Shown: positions 46,660 to 60,009, counted from the first letter of the stretch. The stretch: 64,000 bases of DNA from Candidula unifasciata (GCA_905116865.2 CAJHNH020005011.1:293227-357226); one strand, 5' to 3'. Notes: generated by a model from the sequence alone, not told the origin. A program made the numbers and translations.

Positions 46660-47296
46660 CAAATACAACGTGAATCAATGTAAACAAAACCGAAACAATG
46701 CAAGTTAGTAGAATCCCTGCCCCACTACACACACAGCTGAATGGTTCTGCCCTGAATCAAGTTAGGGAGTTTAAATATCTAGGAAGTATGATCACAGAAG
46801 ATGGTAGAATTGACAGAAAAATAGAAACCAGATGTCAGAAAGCAAGTGCACTTATATACCAATTGTCACCATTATTAAGACATCCAAGCATAACTATGAG
46901 TGCAAAGAGACAGATTTATAAAAGCATATTTTTTCCAACATTAAGCTACCAGTGCCAAACATGGACACTATCTAAAGCCCATATACGCAAAATTACCACC
47001 TGCGAGATGAGGTGCCTGAGAAAAGCAGCCAACCTAACCATATGAGCTCGAGTGAATAAAGAAACTATCAGGCACATTGTGGGAACGACACCTTGTACTA
47101 GATTCATCGAGAAACAGCAGATCAAGTGATTTGGCCATCTCGTTAGAATGCAGCAAGATCAAATACCATCACAAGCACTAAATCTCAACATTAAAGACAC
47201 TCTACGCCTTCCCGGGATGACAATAGCCAGTGGCAGCCAACGTGCACTGAATCGCAAATTATTTCTCCCCACGCCGCTTAACGGCAGAAGTGGTTT

Positions 47297-47297
<1 letters not shown>
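46660..47297 (+). pseudogene. LINE reverse transcriptase C-terminal pseudogene
   Basis: Reads VREFKYLGSMITEDGRIDRK, SAKRQIYKSIFFPTLSYQCQ and TCEMRCLRKAANLT, then after a stop RHIVGTTPCTRFIEKQQIK and, after a second stop, FGHLVRMQQDQIPSQALNL. This is the thumb-to-C-terminus of an RTE/Jockey-like LINE (FKYLGSxIxxDG; YKSxxxPxLxYxxExW; IExxQLxWFGHVxRM). Two in-frame TGA codons (47043-47045 and within KQQIK-FGH) are the main lesions. Catalytic RT motifs are absent because the copy is 5'-truncated. Confidence 0.85.

Positions 47298-47338
<41 letters not shown>
47298..47338. repeat. (GAT)n at LINE 3' end
   Basis: About 13 GAT triplets directly after the LINE stop codon; trinucleotide 3' tails of this kind are known for some LINEs. 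Confidence 0.93.
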
Positions 47339-47340
<2 letters not shown>

Positions 47341-47850
47341 TAAATTCTAAGCATTCTTCTGTACAACACATCTGTGAGTAAACAAATACTCAAATATAAA
47401 CCCGTAAAACAGGTTAGTGGGAATCGCTTGGGCTGCGTCCTAGGGGGCAAGGGCTATTGCTAGCATTAACATTTCCTTGGTGGGGGAGGGAGGGGGGAAG
47501 GGATGGCATCTGAGGCCCTATAATTTGGAGGATGAGGGGGTGGGGGTGTGACCGAACCCTAGAGTTGAGACGCCCCAGTCACTGACTGCAGCAACCAGCA
47601 CAAGACGAGGTATATGTCAGTGAGGATTGCTCTCTCGACTAAATGTTAAGTGAACACCAGGGAATGTGTCAGCAGACAGATGTTATCTGAGTGGCTCTGC
47701 AGCGGCAGCCCAAACTCAACAGTTGCCAGTCCTTCTGGGATCTGCTGCAGGACTGTCCGTGAGAATCTGCGTCATGATCGTTCTCTTCTTGTATATTTGT
47801 GTGTCAATGACTTGTTGTGGCTTGAGCGTGTTGCGCAACATACAGTGCTG
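47339..47850. other. Unassigned sequence
   Basis: G-rich stretch near 47480-47550. No gene recognised. Confidence 0.45.
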
Positions 47851-47851
47851 T

Positions 47852-48302
47852 AATGTCTGCTTGTATGAAGTTGAGAGCAGACACGCTGGTACTGTGAATG
47901 TCTGCTTGTATGAAGTTGAGAGCAGACAGGCTGGTACTGTGAATGTCTGCTTGTATGAAGTTGAGAGCATACAGGCTGGTACTGTGAATGTCTGCTTGTA
48001 TGAAGTTGAGAGCATACATGCTGGTACTGTGAATGTCTGCTTGTATGAAGTTGAGAGCATACAGGCTGGTACTTGAATGTCTGCTTGTATGAAGTTGAGA
48101 GCAGACAGGCTGGTACTGTGAATGTCTGCTTGTATGAAGTTGAGAGCATACAGGCTGGTACTGTGAATGTCTGCTTGTATGAAGTTGAGAGCATACAGGC
48201 TGGTACTGTGAATGTCTGCTTGTATGAAGTTGAGAGCATACAGGCTGGTACTGTGAATGTCTGCTTGTATGAAGTTGAGAGCAGACAGGCTGGTACTGTG
48301 AA
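47852..48302. repeat. 45-bp minisatellite, 10 copies
   Basis: Unit contains GTGAATGTCTGCTTGTATGA and AGTTGAGAGCAGACAGGCTG; two variants (GCAGACAGG and GCATACAGG) occur in runs. Confidence 0.95.
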
Positions 48303-48309
48303 TAAAGAA

Positions 48310-48760
48310 AGTGGCACGATGAGGAGATGAAGTGGGAGCCGCGCTGAGACGGTGATGAGATGAAGTGGGAGCTGTGATGAGACGGTGATGAGATGAAGTG
48401 GGAGCTGTGCTGAGACGGTGATGATAGAAAGTGGGAACCTTGCTGAGACAGTGATGAGATGAAGTGGGAGCTGTGCTGAGCCTGTGATGAGATGAAGTGG
48501 GAGCCGTGCTGAGACGTCGATGAGAAGAAGAGGAAGCTGTGCTGAGAAAGTGATGAGATGAAATGGGAGCCAAGCTGGGACGTGATGAGATAAAGTGGGT
48601 GTCGTGCTGAGACAGTGATGAGATGAGCTGGGAGCCGTGCTGAGACGGTGATGAGATGAAGTGGAAGCTGTGCTGAGACGGTGATGAGATGAAGCGGGAG
48701 CCGTGCTGAGACGGTGATGAGAAGAAGTGGGGAGCCGTGGTGGGACGGTGATTAGATAAA
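48310..48760. repeat. ~33-bp degenerate minisatellite, ~13 copies
   Basis: Unit contains GTGATGAGATGAAGTGGGAG and CCGTGCTGAGAC; more diverged than neighbouring arrays. Confidence 0.9.
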
Positions 48761-49021
48761 TGTCTATGATGACATTCAGTGGAAACGATAGATACAACTA
48801 GCCTTATCTGAAAAACACTGAGGTTGTGATGAAATAACGTGTGATTGTTGTGAAATGAGGTGAGACTAATAAACAAAAGTGGAACAAATAAGATAAAGCG
48901 GAACCATGATGCGCAAAAGGCAAACTAAAGCTCAGTCCCTGCTGTAGATGACGTCATGGTAACACAAGTCCGGTGTAGCTGCTGCTACCTCCTGAAGGAC
49001 ACAATGCGCCCTGGCATCTGA

Positions 49022-49195
49022 GTGACCTGGTGAAGGAGAATGTGTAGCAAACACAGACCGGACCGGACAGTGCGTGCCTGTAGTGGACTGTTGTGTCGAG
49101 TCCACTGGTGAAGAAGAATGTGTAGCAAACACTCACCGGACCAGACATTGCGTGCCTACCGTGGACTGTTGTGTCGAGTCCACTGGTGAAGGAGA
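49022..49195. repeat. 78-bp repeat, ~2 copies
   Basis: Shares TGTGTAGCAAACAC, GTGCGTGCCT/TTGCGTGCCT and GGACTGTTGTGTCGAGTCCA at 78-bp spacing. The last string contains an inverted repeat (GGACT...AGTCC). Confidence 0.85.
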
Positions 49196-49225
49196 ATCTG
49201 TACCCAACACCAACATACTCATGTA

Positions 49226-49672
49226 TCTATCAACCTTCGCATGTCTCTCTACCAACGTTCGCGTGTCTCTCTGCCAACGTTCGCGTGTCTCTCTACCAAC
49301 GTTTGCGTGTCTCTCTACCAACGTACTCATGTCTCTCTATCAACGTTCGCGTGTCTCTCTGCCAACGTTCGCGTGTCTCTCTACCAACGTTCGCGTGTCT
49401 CTCTGCCAACGTACTCATGTCTCTCTATCAACGTACGCGTGTCTTTCTGACAACGTACGCGTGTCTCTCTACCAACGTTCGCGTGTCTCTCTGCCAACGT
49501 ACTCATGTCTCTCTATCAACGTTCGCGTGTCTCTCTGCCAACGTACGCGTGTCTCTCTACCAACGTTCGCGTGTCTCTCTGCCAACGTACTCATGTCTCT
49601 CTATCAACGTACGCGTGTCCCTCTGCCAACGTACGCGTGTCTCTCTACCAACGTACTCATGTCTCTCTACCC
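49226..49672. repeat. 22-bp minisatellite, ~20 copies
   Basis: Unit contains CAACGTTCGCGTGTCTCTCT, with CGTACTCATG and CGTACGCGTG variants in a repeating order of several units. Confidence 0.95.
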
Positions 49673-50239
49673 CTGTGCTTCGACGTTTACAAAATATTTC
49701 CCATCAAAGATATACTGCAGTTTGATAATCTGCTGAGCTCACGGCTCGTTCCTGGCTTCAGCTGTTGTTTGAAGGCGTCACATGTAACCACATATGGGTG
49801 GGCTAAGTGTTGCTCCGCTCCTGTGTCAACGAAAAACGCACGTAGCTCACAGTGTCATGCCATGCACTCAACTGAGAAGCTGGGCGACGAAACTATATCC
49901 TTCCAGTCTACAAATGGAGCATAAATGCAACGGCCACAGCCTGCCAAAAGCAAACACACAAAAAACAAAACAAAAATTTGCTAAGGCTAAAAAAAAAGTG
50001 GCCGTGCCTAGCGTCCATTTTGACCAGAAGCATTATATGAGGGTTAATAAACGGTCACCCCAGCAGTGCCCTCATTATTAACTGAGGAAGGGACTTAGGA
50101 CATTACATCCACCAGCAAGCCTCGCCCCTACAACGACCTGACTGCCTTCGTTAACGACTGTTCACCCAACAGCCATGCAGTTCTTTGGCACGAAGGAGAC
50201 ACCTTGAACTTGGGTTTGGGACTGCCGACTCCCTACAAG
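49673..50239. other. Unassigned sequence
   Basis: Poly-A-rich part near 49970-50000. It may include the 3' UTR of the minus-strand LINE fragment next to it. Confidence 0.4.
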
Positions 50240-50545
50240 ATGTTATTTTATGTTTTGTTATCACACTTGATGTCACTGCACATTGGAAATACCCATGCGT
50301 GCTCAGTTCTCCGAAGCAGCAGCCACTCCAAAGTACTTCTACTAATTGTCCCCATAAGAAGCTGGTTATATTGTCTCCTTTCTCGGCCTCGAAGACGGCA
50401 AAAACGTGCATCACCATGCTTAACTCCCATGTCACGCAATCGTGTTAGTGTCAGGGATTCGTTATTATCCACTAGCCCAGTCCGTACATCAGCGATAATG
50501 ATCAGCGAGCCACCTGCTAGGACTCCGCTGGCCGTAAGTTGAATA
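50240..50545 (-). pseudogene. LINE fragment downstream of RNase H
   Basis: Reads GGSLIIIADVRTGLVD, GRERRQYNQLLMGTISRSTL then EWLLLRRTEHAWVFP. The intact copy has SGELIHDKADVVKFL, ARRTFNHIVTGTTSIGTLRW and LLKMRTEYAWECP at the same spacing (25540-25790). Same LINE family, 5'-truncated. Confidence 0.75.
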
Positions 50546-51103
50546 GCCTGGTCTGTGAGAAGTCATTCATGTTTATGACAGACATTACTTTCCTCCTAGT
50601 GGCCTGACTACAACCAGCAGAAAGCCTGGTGCCGTTAGCGTGAGTCAAGGGCGCACCTGTAGCCTAAGGACTCTGTCGTCCACAGAAGGCATACCTGGTG
50701 GCTGGTGTCGTTGTTGGGCTAGGCTTGGCTGAGTCACTTTATCGTTGGAAGCGGCCCATTTGAACTTTTAACAGTGTGGCCATCAATGAGAGGTGAAATT
50801 TGCACATGCGAGTGTAGATGATTGTAATGCGAGTAGAACTGTAGATTCTGTGGTGAGACAGTGATTACCTTCGCTCTTCTGAAATGTCAGGTGGTTGTCA
50901 CAGACTTGAGAACACAAACGCCAGTTCCATTTTGCCAGTTAATAAGATCTGCACAAAGAGCGCGAAAGCAGGCAATACTACCTGACCACGCCATAAACTG
51001 AAATCCGACATAACCGGCATAATAACTTTAATGCCGAAGTGCTGCTGAGTTTTTTCGTCAGAATCATGTACTGCTGAACAACATTACACAGGCACATATC
51101 AAT
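50546..51103. other. Unassigned sequence
   Basis: No recognisable gene or repeat. Confidence 0.45.
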
Positions 51104-52193
51104 GTGATACTCTACAATGACGCAGAACTCTACAACATTGTGATACTCTACAGTGACCCGGAACTCTACATCATTCTGATACTCTACAATGACCAGGAAC
51201 TCTACATCATTGTGATACTCTACAGTGACCCGAAACTCTACATCATTGTGATACTCTACAATGACGCAGAACTCTACAACATTGTGATACTCTACAGTGA
51301 CCCAGAACTCTCCATCATTCTGATACTCTACAATGACCAGGAACTCTACATCATTGTGATACTCTACAGTGACCCGGAGCTCTACATCATTCTGATACTC
51401 TACAATGACCAGGAACTCTACATCATTGTGATACTCTACAATGACCCGGAACTCTACATCATTGTGATACTCCACAGTGACCCGGAACTCTACAACACTG
51501 TGATACTCTACAGTGACCCGGAACTCTACATCATTGTGATTCTCTACAATGACCCGGAACTCTACATCACTGTGATACTCTACAATGACCCGGAACTCTA
51601 CATCATTGTGATACTCTACAGTGACCTGGAACTCTACATCATTGTTAGACTCTACAATGACCAGGAACTCTACATCATTGTGATACTCTACAATGACCAG
51701 GAACTCTACATCATTGTGATACTCTACAGTGACCCGGAACTCTACAACACTGTGATACTCTACAATGACCCGGAACTCTACATCATTGTGATACTCTACA
51801 GTGACCTGGAAGTCTACATCATTGTTATACTCTACAGTGACCCGGAACTCTACATCATTGTTATACTCTACAGTGACCCGGAACTCTACAACACTGTGAT
51901 ACTCTACAATGACCCGGAACTCTACATCATTGTGATACTCCACAGTGACCTGGAACTCTACATCATTGTTAGACTCTACAGTGACTAGGAACTCTACATC
52001 ATTGTTATACTCTACAGTGACCCGGAACTCTACAACACTGTGATACTCTACAATGACCCGGAACTCTACATCATTGTGATACTCTACAGTGACCTGGAAC
52101 TCTACATCATTGTTAGACTCTACAGTGACCAGGAACTCTACATCATTGTTAGACTCTACAATGACCAGGAACTCTACAACACTGTGATACTAC
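51104..52193. repeat. 36-bp minisatellite, ~30 copies
   Basis: Unit contains ATACTCTACAATGACCCGGA and ACTCTACATCATTGTG; AATGACCAGG and AGTGACCTGG variants are shuffled along it. Frames of about 300 codons are open on both strands because the period is divisible by three. Confidence 0.95.
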
Positions 52194-52414
52194 AATAAAA
52201 CATTTTGAAAGCCAGGTAAGAGGCAAAACAGTTTACCTTGAAATGTAACTAAGAGAAATCCGAGAGGCGATGACTCGGGGGGTGTCAAACATTCCTTTCA
52301 TTGCTTCCACCCGGAGTGGAAATCACGCGTACCGCACATTTTGCGGCCCCGTCCTGCCACCACCTGGTAGAAGTTACCCAAGAGAACAAACAGCACTGGC
52401 ACTACAACACAGCA

Positions 52415-52755
52415 AGGAAAACACACCAACACAGCAACGAGAAAACAACAACACAGCAACGAGAAAACAACAACATAGCAACGAGAACACAACAACTTAG
52501 CAACGAGAACAAAACAACCTAGCAACGATCACACAACAACCCAGCAACGCCCACACAACCCAGCAACGATCACGCAACAACCCAGCAACGATCACACAAC
52601 AACCCAGCAACCATCGCACAACAATCCAGCAACGATCACCCAACAACCCAGCAACGACCATACAACAACCCAGCAAAGATCACACAACAACCTAGCAACA
52701 ACCACACAACCCAGCGACGATCAGACAACAACCCAGCAACGACCACACAACAACT
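52415..52755. repeat. ~19-bp minisatellite
   Basis: Unit approximates ACAACCCAGCAACGATCAC; the first third is a shorter CAACGAGAAAACAACAACA version. Confidence 0.92.
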
Positions 52756-53204
52756 AAGGTGTACAAATACTTGAAATTACGCTCATTCGCCTCGGCGTGG
52801 AAGTATATGATGAGTGTGTCGCACATACTCGACTACCTACTTATAAGGCGAGAGTGACTACTTCTTTTGTCAACATTTGCGTCTTTCCGGCCCCCCCCCC
52901 CCCCCCCCCCCTCTCACTTTTTTTTTCTTGAGTTATAGCATCGACCTATGTCATCGAGCAGGCCGAAACATGGATTCCCAAACTTTGAATGAGTGCACGA
53001 TTGTCGATTTTTAACAATGTTTCAAAATTTGGAGCAACTCGTCTGTGTGTTACCACAATGTCAGGGAAACACAGTACCATTTACGCTCTGCGTGTAGGGA
53101 TATGAACGGGTTTCGATCCCCCACCCTTTAAAACAGTGCGATTACAAAAAACTCACTTTGAAGATAAAAGAGAAGAAACAAAAAATAGCTAGTCAATCAA
53201 GAGG
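52756..53204. other. Unassigned sequence with poly-C run
   Basis: C21 at 52891-52911, followed by a CACTTTTTTTTTCTTG stretch similar to the one after the C-run at 37446. A B-box-like GGGTTTCGATCCCCC lies near 53109. Confidence 0.5.
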
Positions 53205-53275
53205 GGGGATTCGAATGTCGCGACACAATAATTCAGTCTGCTAGCAAGAAAGCGGTAACGCTAACCCATTAGAAG
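53205..53275 (-). mobile_element. Possible SINE or tRNA-like fragment
   Basis: Minus strand shows an A-box-like TGGGTTAGCGTTACCGC and a B-box-like CATTCGAATCCCC about 40 bp later. No second copy was found in the window. Confidence 0.3.
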
Positions 53276-53324
53276 AGATACATCGATTGTAAAAAAGAAA
53301 TCTGTCACCACACTGTCTTTGTCT

Positions 53325-54090
53325 CAGTTAATCCCTCAGCCTATCTCATAAACGATCTCTCAAACTATCACAAATCCTATCTCATTAAACAATCTCACAA
53401 ACTATCACACAACCTATCTCATAAACGATGTAACAAACTATCACACGCTCTGTCTGACAAACTATCTCACAACAAATCTCTCGATCTATCTCACATCATG
53501 TCTCCCAAGCTATCTCCCAACCTATCGCAAGCCTGTCTCACAAGCTATCTCCCAACCTATCTCAATTCTGTCTCACAAACTATCTCCCAACCTATCGCAA
53601 GCCTGTCTCACAAGCTATCTAACAACCTATCTCAATTCTGTCTCACAAGCTATCTCCCAACCTATCGCAAGCCTGTCTCACAAGCTATCTAACAACCTAT
53701 CTCAATTCTGTCTCACAAACTATCTCCCAACCTATCGCAAGCCTGTCTCACAAGCTATCTCCCAACCTATCTCAATTCTGTCTCACAAACTATCTCCCAA
53801 CCTATCTCAATTCTGTCTCACAAACTATCCTCCAACCTATCTCAAGCCTGTCTCACAACCTATCCCCCAACCTATCTCAAGCCTGTCTCACAACCTATTC
53901 CCCCAACCTATCTCAAGCCTGTCTCACAACCTATCCCCCAACCTATCTCAAGCCTGTCTCACAACCTATCCCCCAACCTATCTCAAGCCTGTCTCACAAC
54001 CTATCTCTTAACGTATCTCAAGTCTGTCTCCCAACCTATCTCACAACCTATCTCACAACCTATCTCACAACCTATCTCACAACCTATCTA
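53325..54090. repeat. 35-bp minisatellite, ~20 copies
   Basis: Unit contains CTGTCTCACAAGCTATCTCC and CAACCTATCTCAA. Degenerate at both ends, where it shrinks to a CAACCTATCTCA 12-bp repeat (54035-54085). Confidence 0.92.
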
Positions 54091-54214
54091 AAAAAGATAG
54101 AATGCCTGTATTTTCAAGACTAATGTATGATCTGCAATAAGGTTCACACTGCAGCCGATACACTCATGTGTGGTGAGATCCATATTGGAAAGCTCTGTCG
54201 TTGAAGAATGATTA

Positions 54215-54335
54215 ACTAGCACCAGGAGAACTAGTAGGATCCCGGACTGACCATTGTCACTAGGTAACATCTGCACAACTAGCACCAGGAGAACTAGTAG
54301 GATCCCGGACTGACCATTGTCACCTGGTAACACAG
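54215..54335. repeat. 63-bp two-copy direct repeat
   Basis: Copies start at 54215 and about 54278, sharing ACTAGCACCAGGAGAACTAG and GATCCCGGACTGACCATTGT. Confidence 0.92.
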
Positions 54336-54734
54336 CTAGCACCTGGCATACAAGATCCGTAAACGAGGGCGGGCACTCGCGAAGAGGAAAAAGAAGAGGA
54401 GAGTCACGCTAAATCTAGTCTGATATATTTTGAGTGAGATTATTTCTGAGTCAGTTACAGAGGGAGGAATATTATCTCTGTTGGTTGGGACAACGGAAGC
54501 CGCTCCTTCTGGCAAGTGACGGTGTCAGACTGTTGCTAGAATCGATCTTGATCGGTTGACAACTGAATGGAGTGAATGTTGACTAGGCAGATAACGAACG
54601 GTATACTGTCAACCGGTCATATCATAATGCGCCGCATACAGTGCCCCATTTAGGAATCAGCTGCAGCTTAGGACTTCATTACCTGCAGGGGCCTCAAGAA
54701 ATGCCCTCCCCCACACAGACGACGCACGCACGCA
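54336..54734. other. Unassigned sequence
   Basis: Nothing recognised. Confidence 0.45.
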
Positions 54735-54744
54735 AGCACGCACG

Positions 54745-54795
<51 letters not shown>
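54735..54795. repeat. (CA)n microsatellite
   Basis: CA repeat with two AAAC interruptions. Confidence 0.93.
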
Positions 54796-54797
<2 letters not shown>

Positions 54798-55059
54798 TAC
54801 ATACATAAACTCGCGCACACAAATGTAATTTTCAGTTAAAATATTTTCAATGCAATTTTTGGTTTGTAATATTTTTAATTGTTTATACACGATTATCGCT
54901 ATCGTCTGACAACAGCAACATCATGTGCCATTGGTTCACCAGTTGCTGCTGACCGTCTGATCAGCTCCCTACGCCTTTGGGGTTCGACATTGACGGACTT
55001 GCCGGCTGAATGTCTAAAGCCTGTCTAGTCACTTATGTTCTGTAATCAGGTCTTCCTGG

Positions 55060-55072
55060 GTCTGTGCGCGCG

Positions 55073-55104
<32 letters not shown>

Positions 55105-55188
55105 CACACACATACACACACATACACGCACACGCACGCATGCACGCACGCACGCACACACATCCACACACACATCCACACACACATC

Positions 55189-55219
<31 letters not shown>

Positions 55220-55295
55220 TCACACACACACATACACACACATACACGCACACGCACGCACGCACGCACACACATCCACACACACATCCACACGT
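55060..55295. repeat. (CA)n compound repeat
   Basis: CA repeats interrupted by GCACGCACGCACGC and ACATCCACAC blocks; a section of about 120 bp occurs twice. Confidence 0.93.
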
Positions 55296-55394
55296 CAAGT
55301 CTAAATCAGGCCCTGCATGCATGTGACACCCGCTCAGACGATATGGGAATATTGAGCTACAGTAGGCATGTTGTACATACGAACCATTGTACAT

Positions 55395-55918
55395 GTTGCA
55401 CATATGAGCCAATGTAAATGTTGTACATCTGTGAAGAAATGTGCATGTTGCACTTACGGCAACCAATGTGCATGTTGCACTTACGGGAACCAATGTGCAT
55501 GTTGAACTTACGGGAACCAATGTGCATGTTGCACTTACGGGAACCAATGTGCATGTTGCACTTACGGGAACCAATGTGCATGTTGCACTTACGGGAACCA
55601 ATGAGCATGTTGCACAGACGGGAACCAATGTGCATGTTGCACACATGTAAACCTATGTTTGTGTTGCACACATGTAAACCTATGTTTGTGTTGCACACAT
55701 TTGAACCTATGTTTATGTTGCACACATGTAAACCTTTGTTTATGTTGCACACATGTAAACCTATGTTTATGTTGCACACATGCAAACCTATGTTTATGTT
55801 GCACACGTGTGAACCTATGTGCATGTTGCACACATGTGAACCTATGTGCATGTTGCACACATGTGAACCTATGTGCATGTTGCACAGACGGGAACCCATG
55901 TTTATGATGCACAGGTGA
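55395..55918. repeat. 27-bp minisatellite, ~19 copies
   Basis: Two subfamilies, CCAATGTGCATGTTGCACTT then CCTATGTTTATGTTGCACAC, meeting at about 55645. Confidence 0.94.
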
Positions 55919-56249
55919 AAAGTCCCTGGGTAGACGAGCGTGGACGATATAAGGTCGAAAGGGCTGCAACTCGTGCTAAATTGAGAGAAGAAAATTTCTC
56001 CAACAAGTAGTTGTGCTTTTATGAAATGTAAACATGCACAGAATGGTTCTCACTGTATTGGCACAGGAGACATATGGTGCTGAAGACATATTGATACCCA
56101 GCAGTCGGTACTCCGTGGGTGTTTGTTGAGATACAGCGCTACTAAAATGATCATGGGAGATAATTTGCTTCAGAAAATTGCCTTGATAGTTATACCGGTT
56201 ATGGTTCGTGAGGACGACCTGCAAGAGCAGCTAAGACAATAGAAAGTAA
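55919..56249. other. Unassigned sequence
   Basis: Nothing recognised between two arrays. Confidence 0.45.
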
Positions 56250-59200
56250 CAAGGCCGTGGGTACAGTACACAATACACACATAGTCACGTAGCAGTGATC
56301 AACACTCATTTAAAGAAGCAAAGAGACAGAAGGACACACTATACACACATAGTCACATAGCAGAGATCGACACTCATCTAAAGAAGCAAAGAGACAGAAG
56401 GACACACTATCCACACATAGTCACGAGGCAGGGATCGACACTCATCTAAAGAAGCAAAGAGACAGAAGTACACACTATACACACATAGTCACGTAGCAGA
56501 GATCGACACTCATCTAAAGAAGCAAAGAGACAGAAGTACACACTATACACACATAGTCACGTAGCAGAGATCGACACTCATCTAAAGAAGCAAAGAGACA
56601 GAAGTAAACACTATACACACATAGTCACGTAGCAGTGATTGACACTCATCTAAAGAAGCAAAGAGACAGAAGGAAACACTATACACACATAGTCACGTAG
56701 CAGAGATCGACACTCATCTAAAGAAGCAAAGAGACAGAAGGAAACACTATACACACATAGTCACGTAGCAGTGATTGACACTCATCTAAAGAAGCAAAGA
56801 GACAGAAGGAAACACTATACACACATAGTCACGTAGCAGAGATCGACACTCATCTAAAGAAGCAAAGAGACAGAAGGAAACACTATACACACATAGTCAC
56901 GTAGCAGTGATTGACACTCATCTAAAGAAGCAAAGAGACAGAAGGAAACACTATACACACATAGTCACGTAGCAGAGATCGACACTCATCTAAAGAAGCA
57001 AAGAGACAGAAGGAAACACTATACACACATAGTCACGTAGCAGTGATTGACACTCATCTAAAGAAGCAAAGAGACAGAAGGAAACACTATACACACATAG
57101 TCACGTAGCAGAGATCGACACTCATCTAAAGAAGCAAAGAGACAGAAGGAAACACTATACACACATAGTCACGTAGCAGAGATCGACACTCATCTAAAGA
57201 AGCAAAGAGACAGAAGGAAACACTATACACACATAGTCACGTAGCAGTGATTGACACTCATCTAAAGAAGCAAAGAGACAGAAGGAAACACTATACACAC
57301 ATAGTCACGTAGCAGAGATCGACACTCATCTAAAGAAGCAAAGAGACAGAAGGAAACACTATACACACATAGTCACGTAGCAGTGATTGACACTCATCTA
57401 AAGAAGCAAAGAGACAGAAGGAAACACTATACACACATAGTCACGTAGCAGAGATCGACACTCATCTAAAGAAGCAAAGAGACAGAAGGAAACACTATAC
57501 ACACATAGTCACGTAGCAGTGATTGACACTCATCTAAAGAAGCAAAGAGACAGAAGAAAACACTATACACACATAGTCACGTAGCAGAGATCGACACTCA
57601 TCTAAAGAAGCAAAGAGACAGAAGGAAACACTATACACACATAGTCACGTAGCAGTGATTGACACTCATCTAAAGAAGCAAAGAGACAGAAGGAAACACT
57701 ATACACACATAGTCACGTAGCAGAGATCGACACTCATCTAAAGAAGCAAAGAGACAGAAGGAAACACTATACACACATAGTCACGTAGCAGTAATTGACA
57801 CTCATCTAAAGAAGCAAAGAGACAGAAGGAAACACTATACACACATAGTCACGTAGCAGAGATCGACTCTCATCTAAAGAAGCAAAGAGACAGAAGGAAA
57901 CACTATACACACATAGTCACGTAGCAGTGATTGACACTCATCTAAAGAAGCAAAGAGACAGAAGGAAACACTATACACACATAGTCACGTAGCAGAGATC
58001 GACACTCATCTAAAGAAGCAAAGAGACAGAAGGAAACACTATACACACATAGTCACGTAGCAGTGATTGACACTCATCTAAAGAAGCAAAGAGACAGAAG
58101 GAAACACTATACACACATAGTCACGTAGCAGAGATCGACACTCATCTAAAGAAGCAAAGAGACAGAAGGAAACACTATACACACATAGTCACGTAGCAGA
58201 GATCGACACTCATCTAAAGAAGCAAAGAGACAGAAGGAAACACTATACACACATAGTCACGTAGCAGTGATTGACACTCATCTAAAGAAGCAAAGAGACA
58301 GAAGGAAACACTATACACACATAGTCACGTAGCAGAGATCGACACTCATCTAAAAAAGCAAAGAGACAGAAGGAAACACTATACACACATAGTCACGTAG
58401 CAGTGATTGACACTCATCTAAAGAAGCAAAGAGACAGAAGGAAACACTATACACACATAGTCACGTAGCAGAGATCGACACTCATCTAAAGAAGCAAAGA
58501 GACAGAAGGAAACACTATACACACATAGTCACGTAGCAGTGATTGACACTCATCTAAAGAAGCAAAGAGACAGAAGGAAACACTATACACACATAGTCAC
58601 GTAGCAGAGATCGACACTCATCTAAAGAAGCAAAGAGACAGAAGGAAACACTATACACACATAGTCACGTAGCAGTGATTGACACTCATCTAAAGAAGCA
58701 AAGAGACAGAAGGAAACACTATACACACATAGTCACGTAGCAGAGATCGACACTCATCTAAAGAAGCAAAGAGACAGAAGGAAACACTATACACACATAG
58801 TCACGTAGCAGTGATTGACACTCATCTAAAGAAGCAAAGAGACAGAAGGAAACACTATACACACATAGTCACGTAGCAGAGATCGACACTCATCTAAAGA
58901 AGCAACGAGACAGAAGGAAACACTATACACACATAGTCACGTAGCAGTGATTGACACTCATCTAAAGAAGCAAAGAGACAGAAGGAAACACTATACACAC
59001 ATAGTCACGTAGCAGAGATCGACACTCATCTAAAGAAGCAAAGAGACAGAAGGAAACACTATACACACATAGTCACGTAGCAGTGATTGACACTCATCTA
59101 AAGAAGCAAAGAGACAGAAGGAAACACTATACACACATAGTCACGTAGCAGAGATCGACACTCATCTAAAGAAGCAAAGAGACAGAAGGAAACACTATAC

Positions 59201-60003
59201 ACACATAGTCACGTAGCAGTGATTGACACTCATCTAAAGAAGCAAAGAGACAGAAGGAAACACTATACACACATAGTCACGTAGCAGTGATTGACATTCA
59301 TCTAAAGAAGCAAAGAGACAGAAGGAAACACTATACACACATAGTCACGTAGCAGAGATCGACACTCATCTAAAGAAGCAAAGAGACAGAAGGAAACACT
59401 ATACACACATAGTCACGTAGCAGAGATCGACACTCATCTAAAGAAGCAAAGAGACAGAAGGAAACACTATACACACATAGTCACGTAGCAGAGATCGACA
59501 CTCATCTAAAGAAGCAAAGAGACAGAAGGAAACACTATACACACATAGTCACGTAGCAGTGATTGACACTCATCTAAAGAAGCAAAGAGACAGAAGGAAA
59601 CACTGTACACACATAGTCACGTAGCAGAGATCGACACTCATCTAAAGAAGCAAAGAGACAGAAGGAAACACTATACACACATAGTCACGTAGCAGAGATC
59701 GACACTCATCTAAAGAAGCAAAGAGACAGAAGGAAACACTATACACACATAGTCACGTAGCAGAGATCGACACTCATCTAAAGAAGCAAAGAGACAGAAG
59801 GAAACACTATACACACATAGTCACGTAGCAGAGATCGACACTCATCTAAAGAAGCAAAGAGACAGAAGGAAACACTATACACACATAGTCACGTAGCAGT
59901 GATTGACACTCATCTAAAGAAGCAAAGAGACAGAAGGAAACACTATACACACATAGTCACGTAGCAGTGATTGACACTTATTTAAAGAAGCAAAGATACA
60001 GAA
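56250..60003. repeat. 68-bp satellite array, ~55 copies, dimeric higher-order structure
   Basis: Unit contains CTATACACACATAGTCACGT and CTCATCTAAAGAAGCAAAGA. Two monomer types differ at GCAGAGATCGACAC (A) and GCAGTGATTGACAC (B). In the middle they alternate A-B with a 136-bp period; AA junctions at 57110/57178 and 58130/58198 are 1,020 bp (15 units) apart. The flanks are mostly A with older diverged units at the left end. There are stops in all frames, so there are no long open frames. It abuts a truncated LINE. Confidence 0.97.
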
Positions 60004-60009
60004 GGACAC

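Noticed and set aside
47716..48876. 386-codon minus-strand frame over the 45-bp and 33-bp arrays
   Set aside because: Crosses two unrelated minisatellites and has an overlapping open frame of 341 codons in another register.
51104..51988. 294- and 321-codon frames in the 36-bp array
   Set aside because: Open on both strands over the same array, explained by the period.
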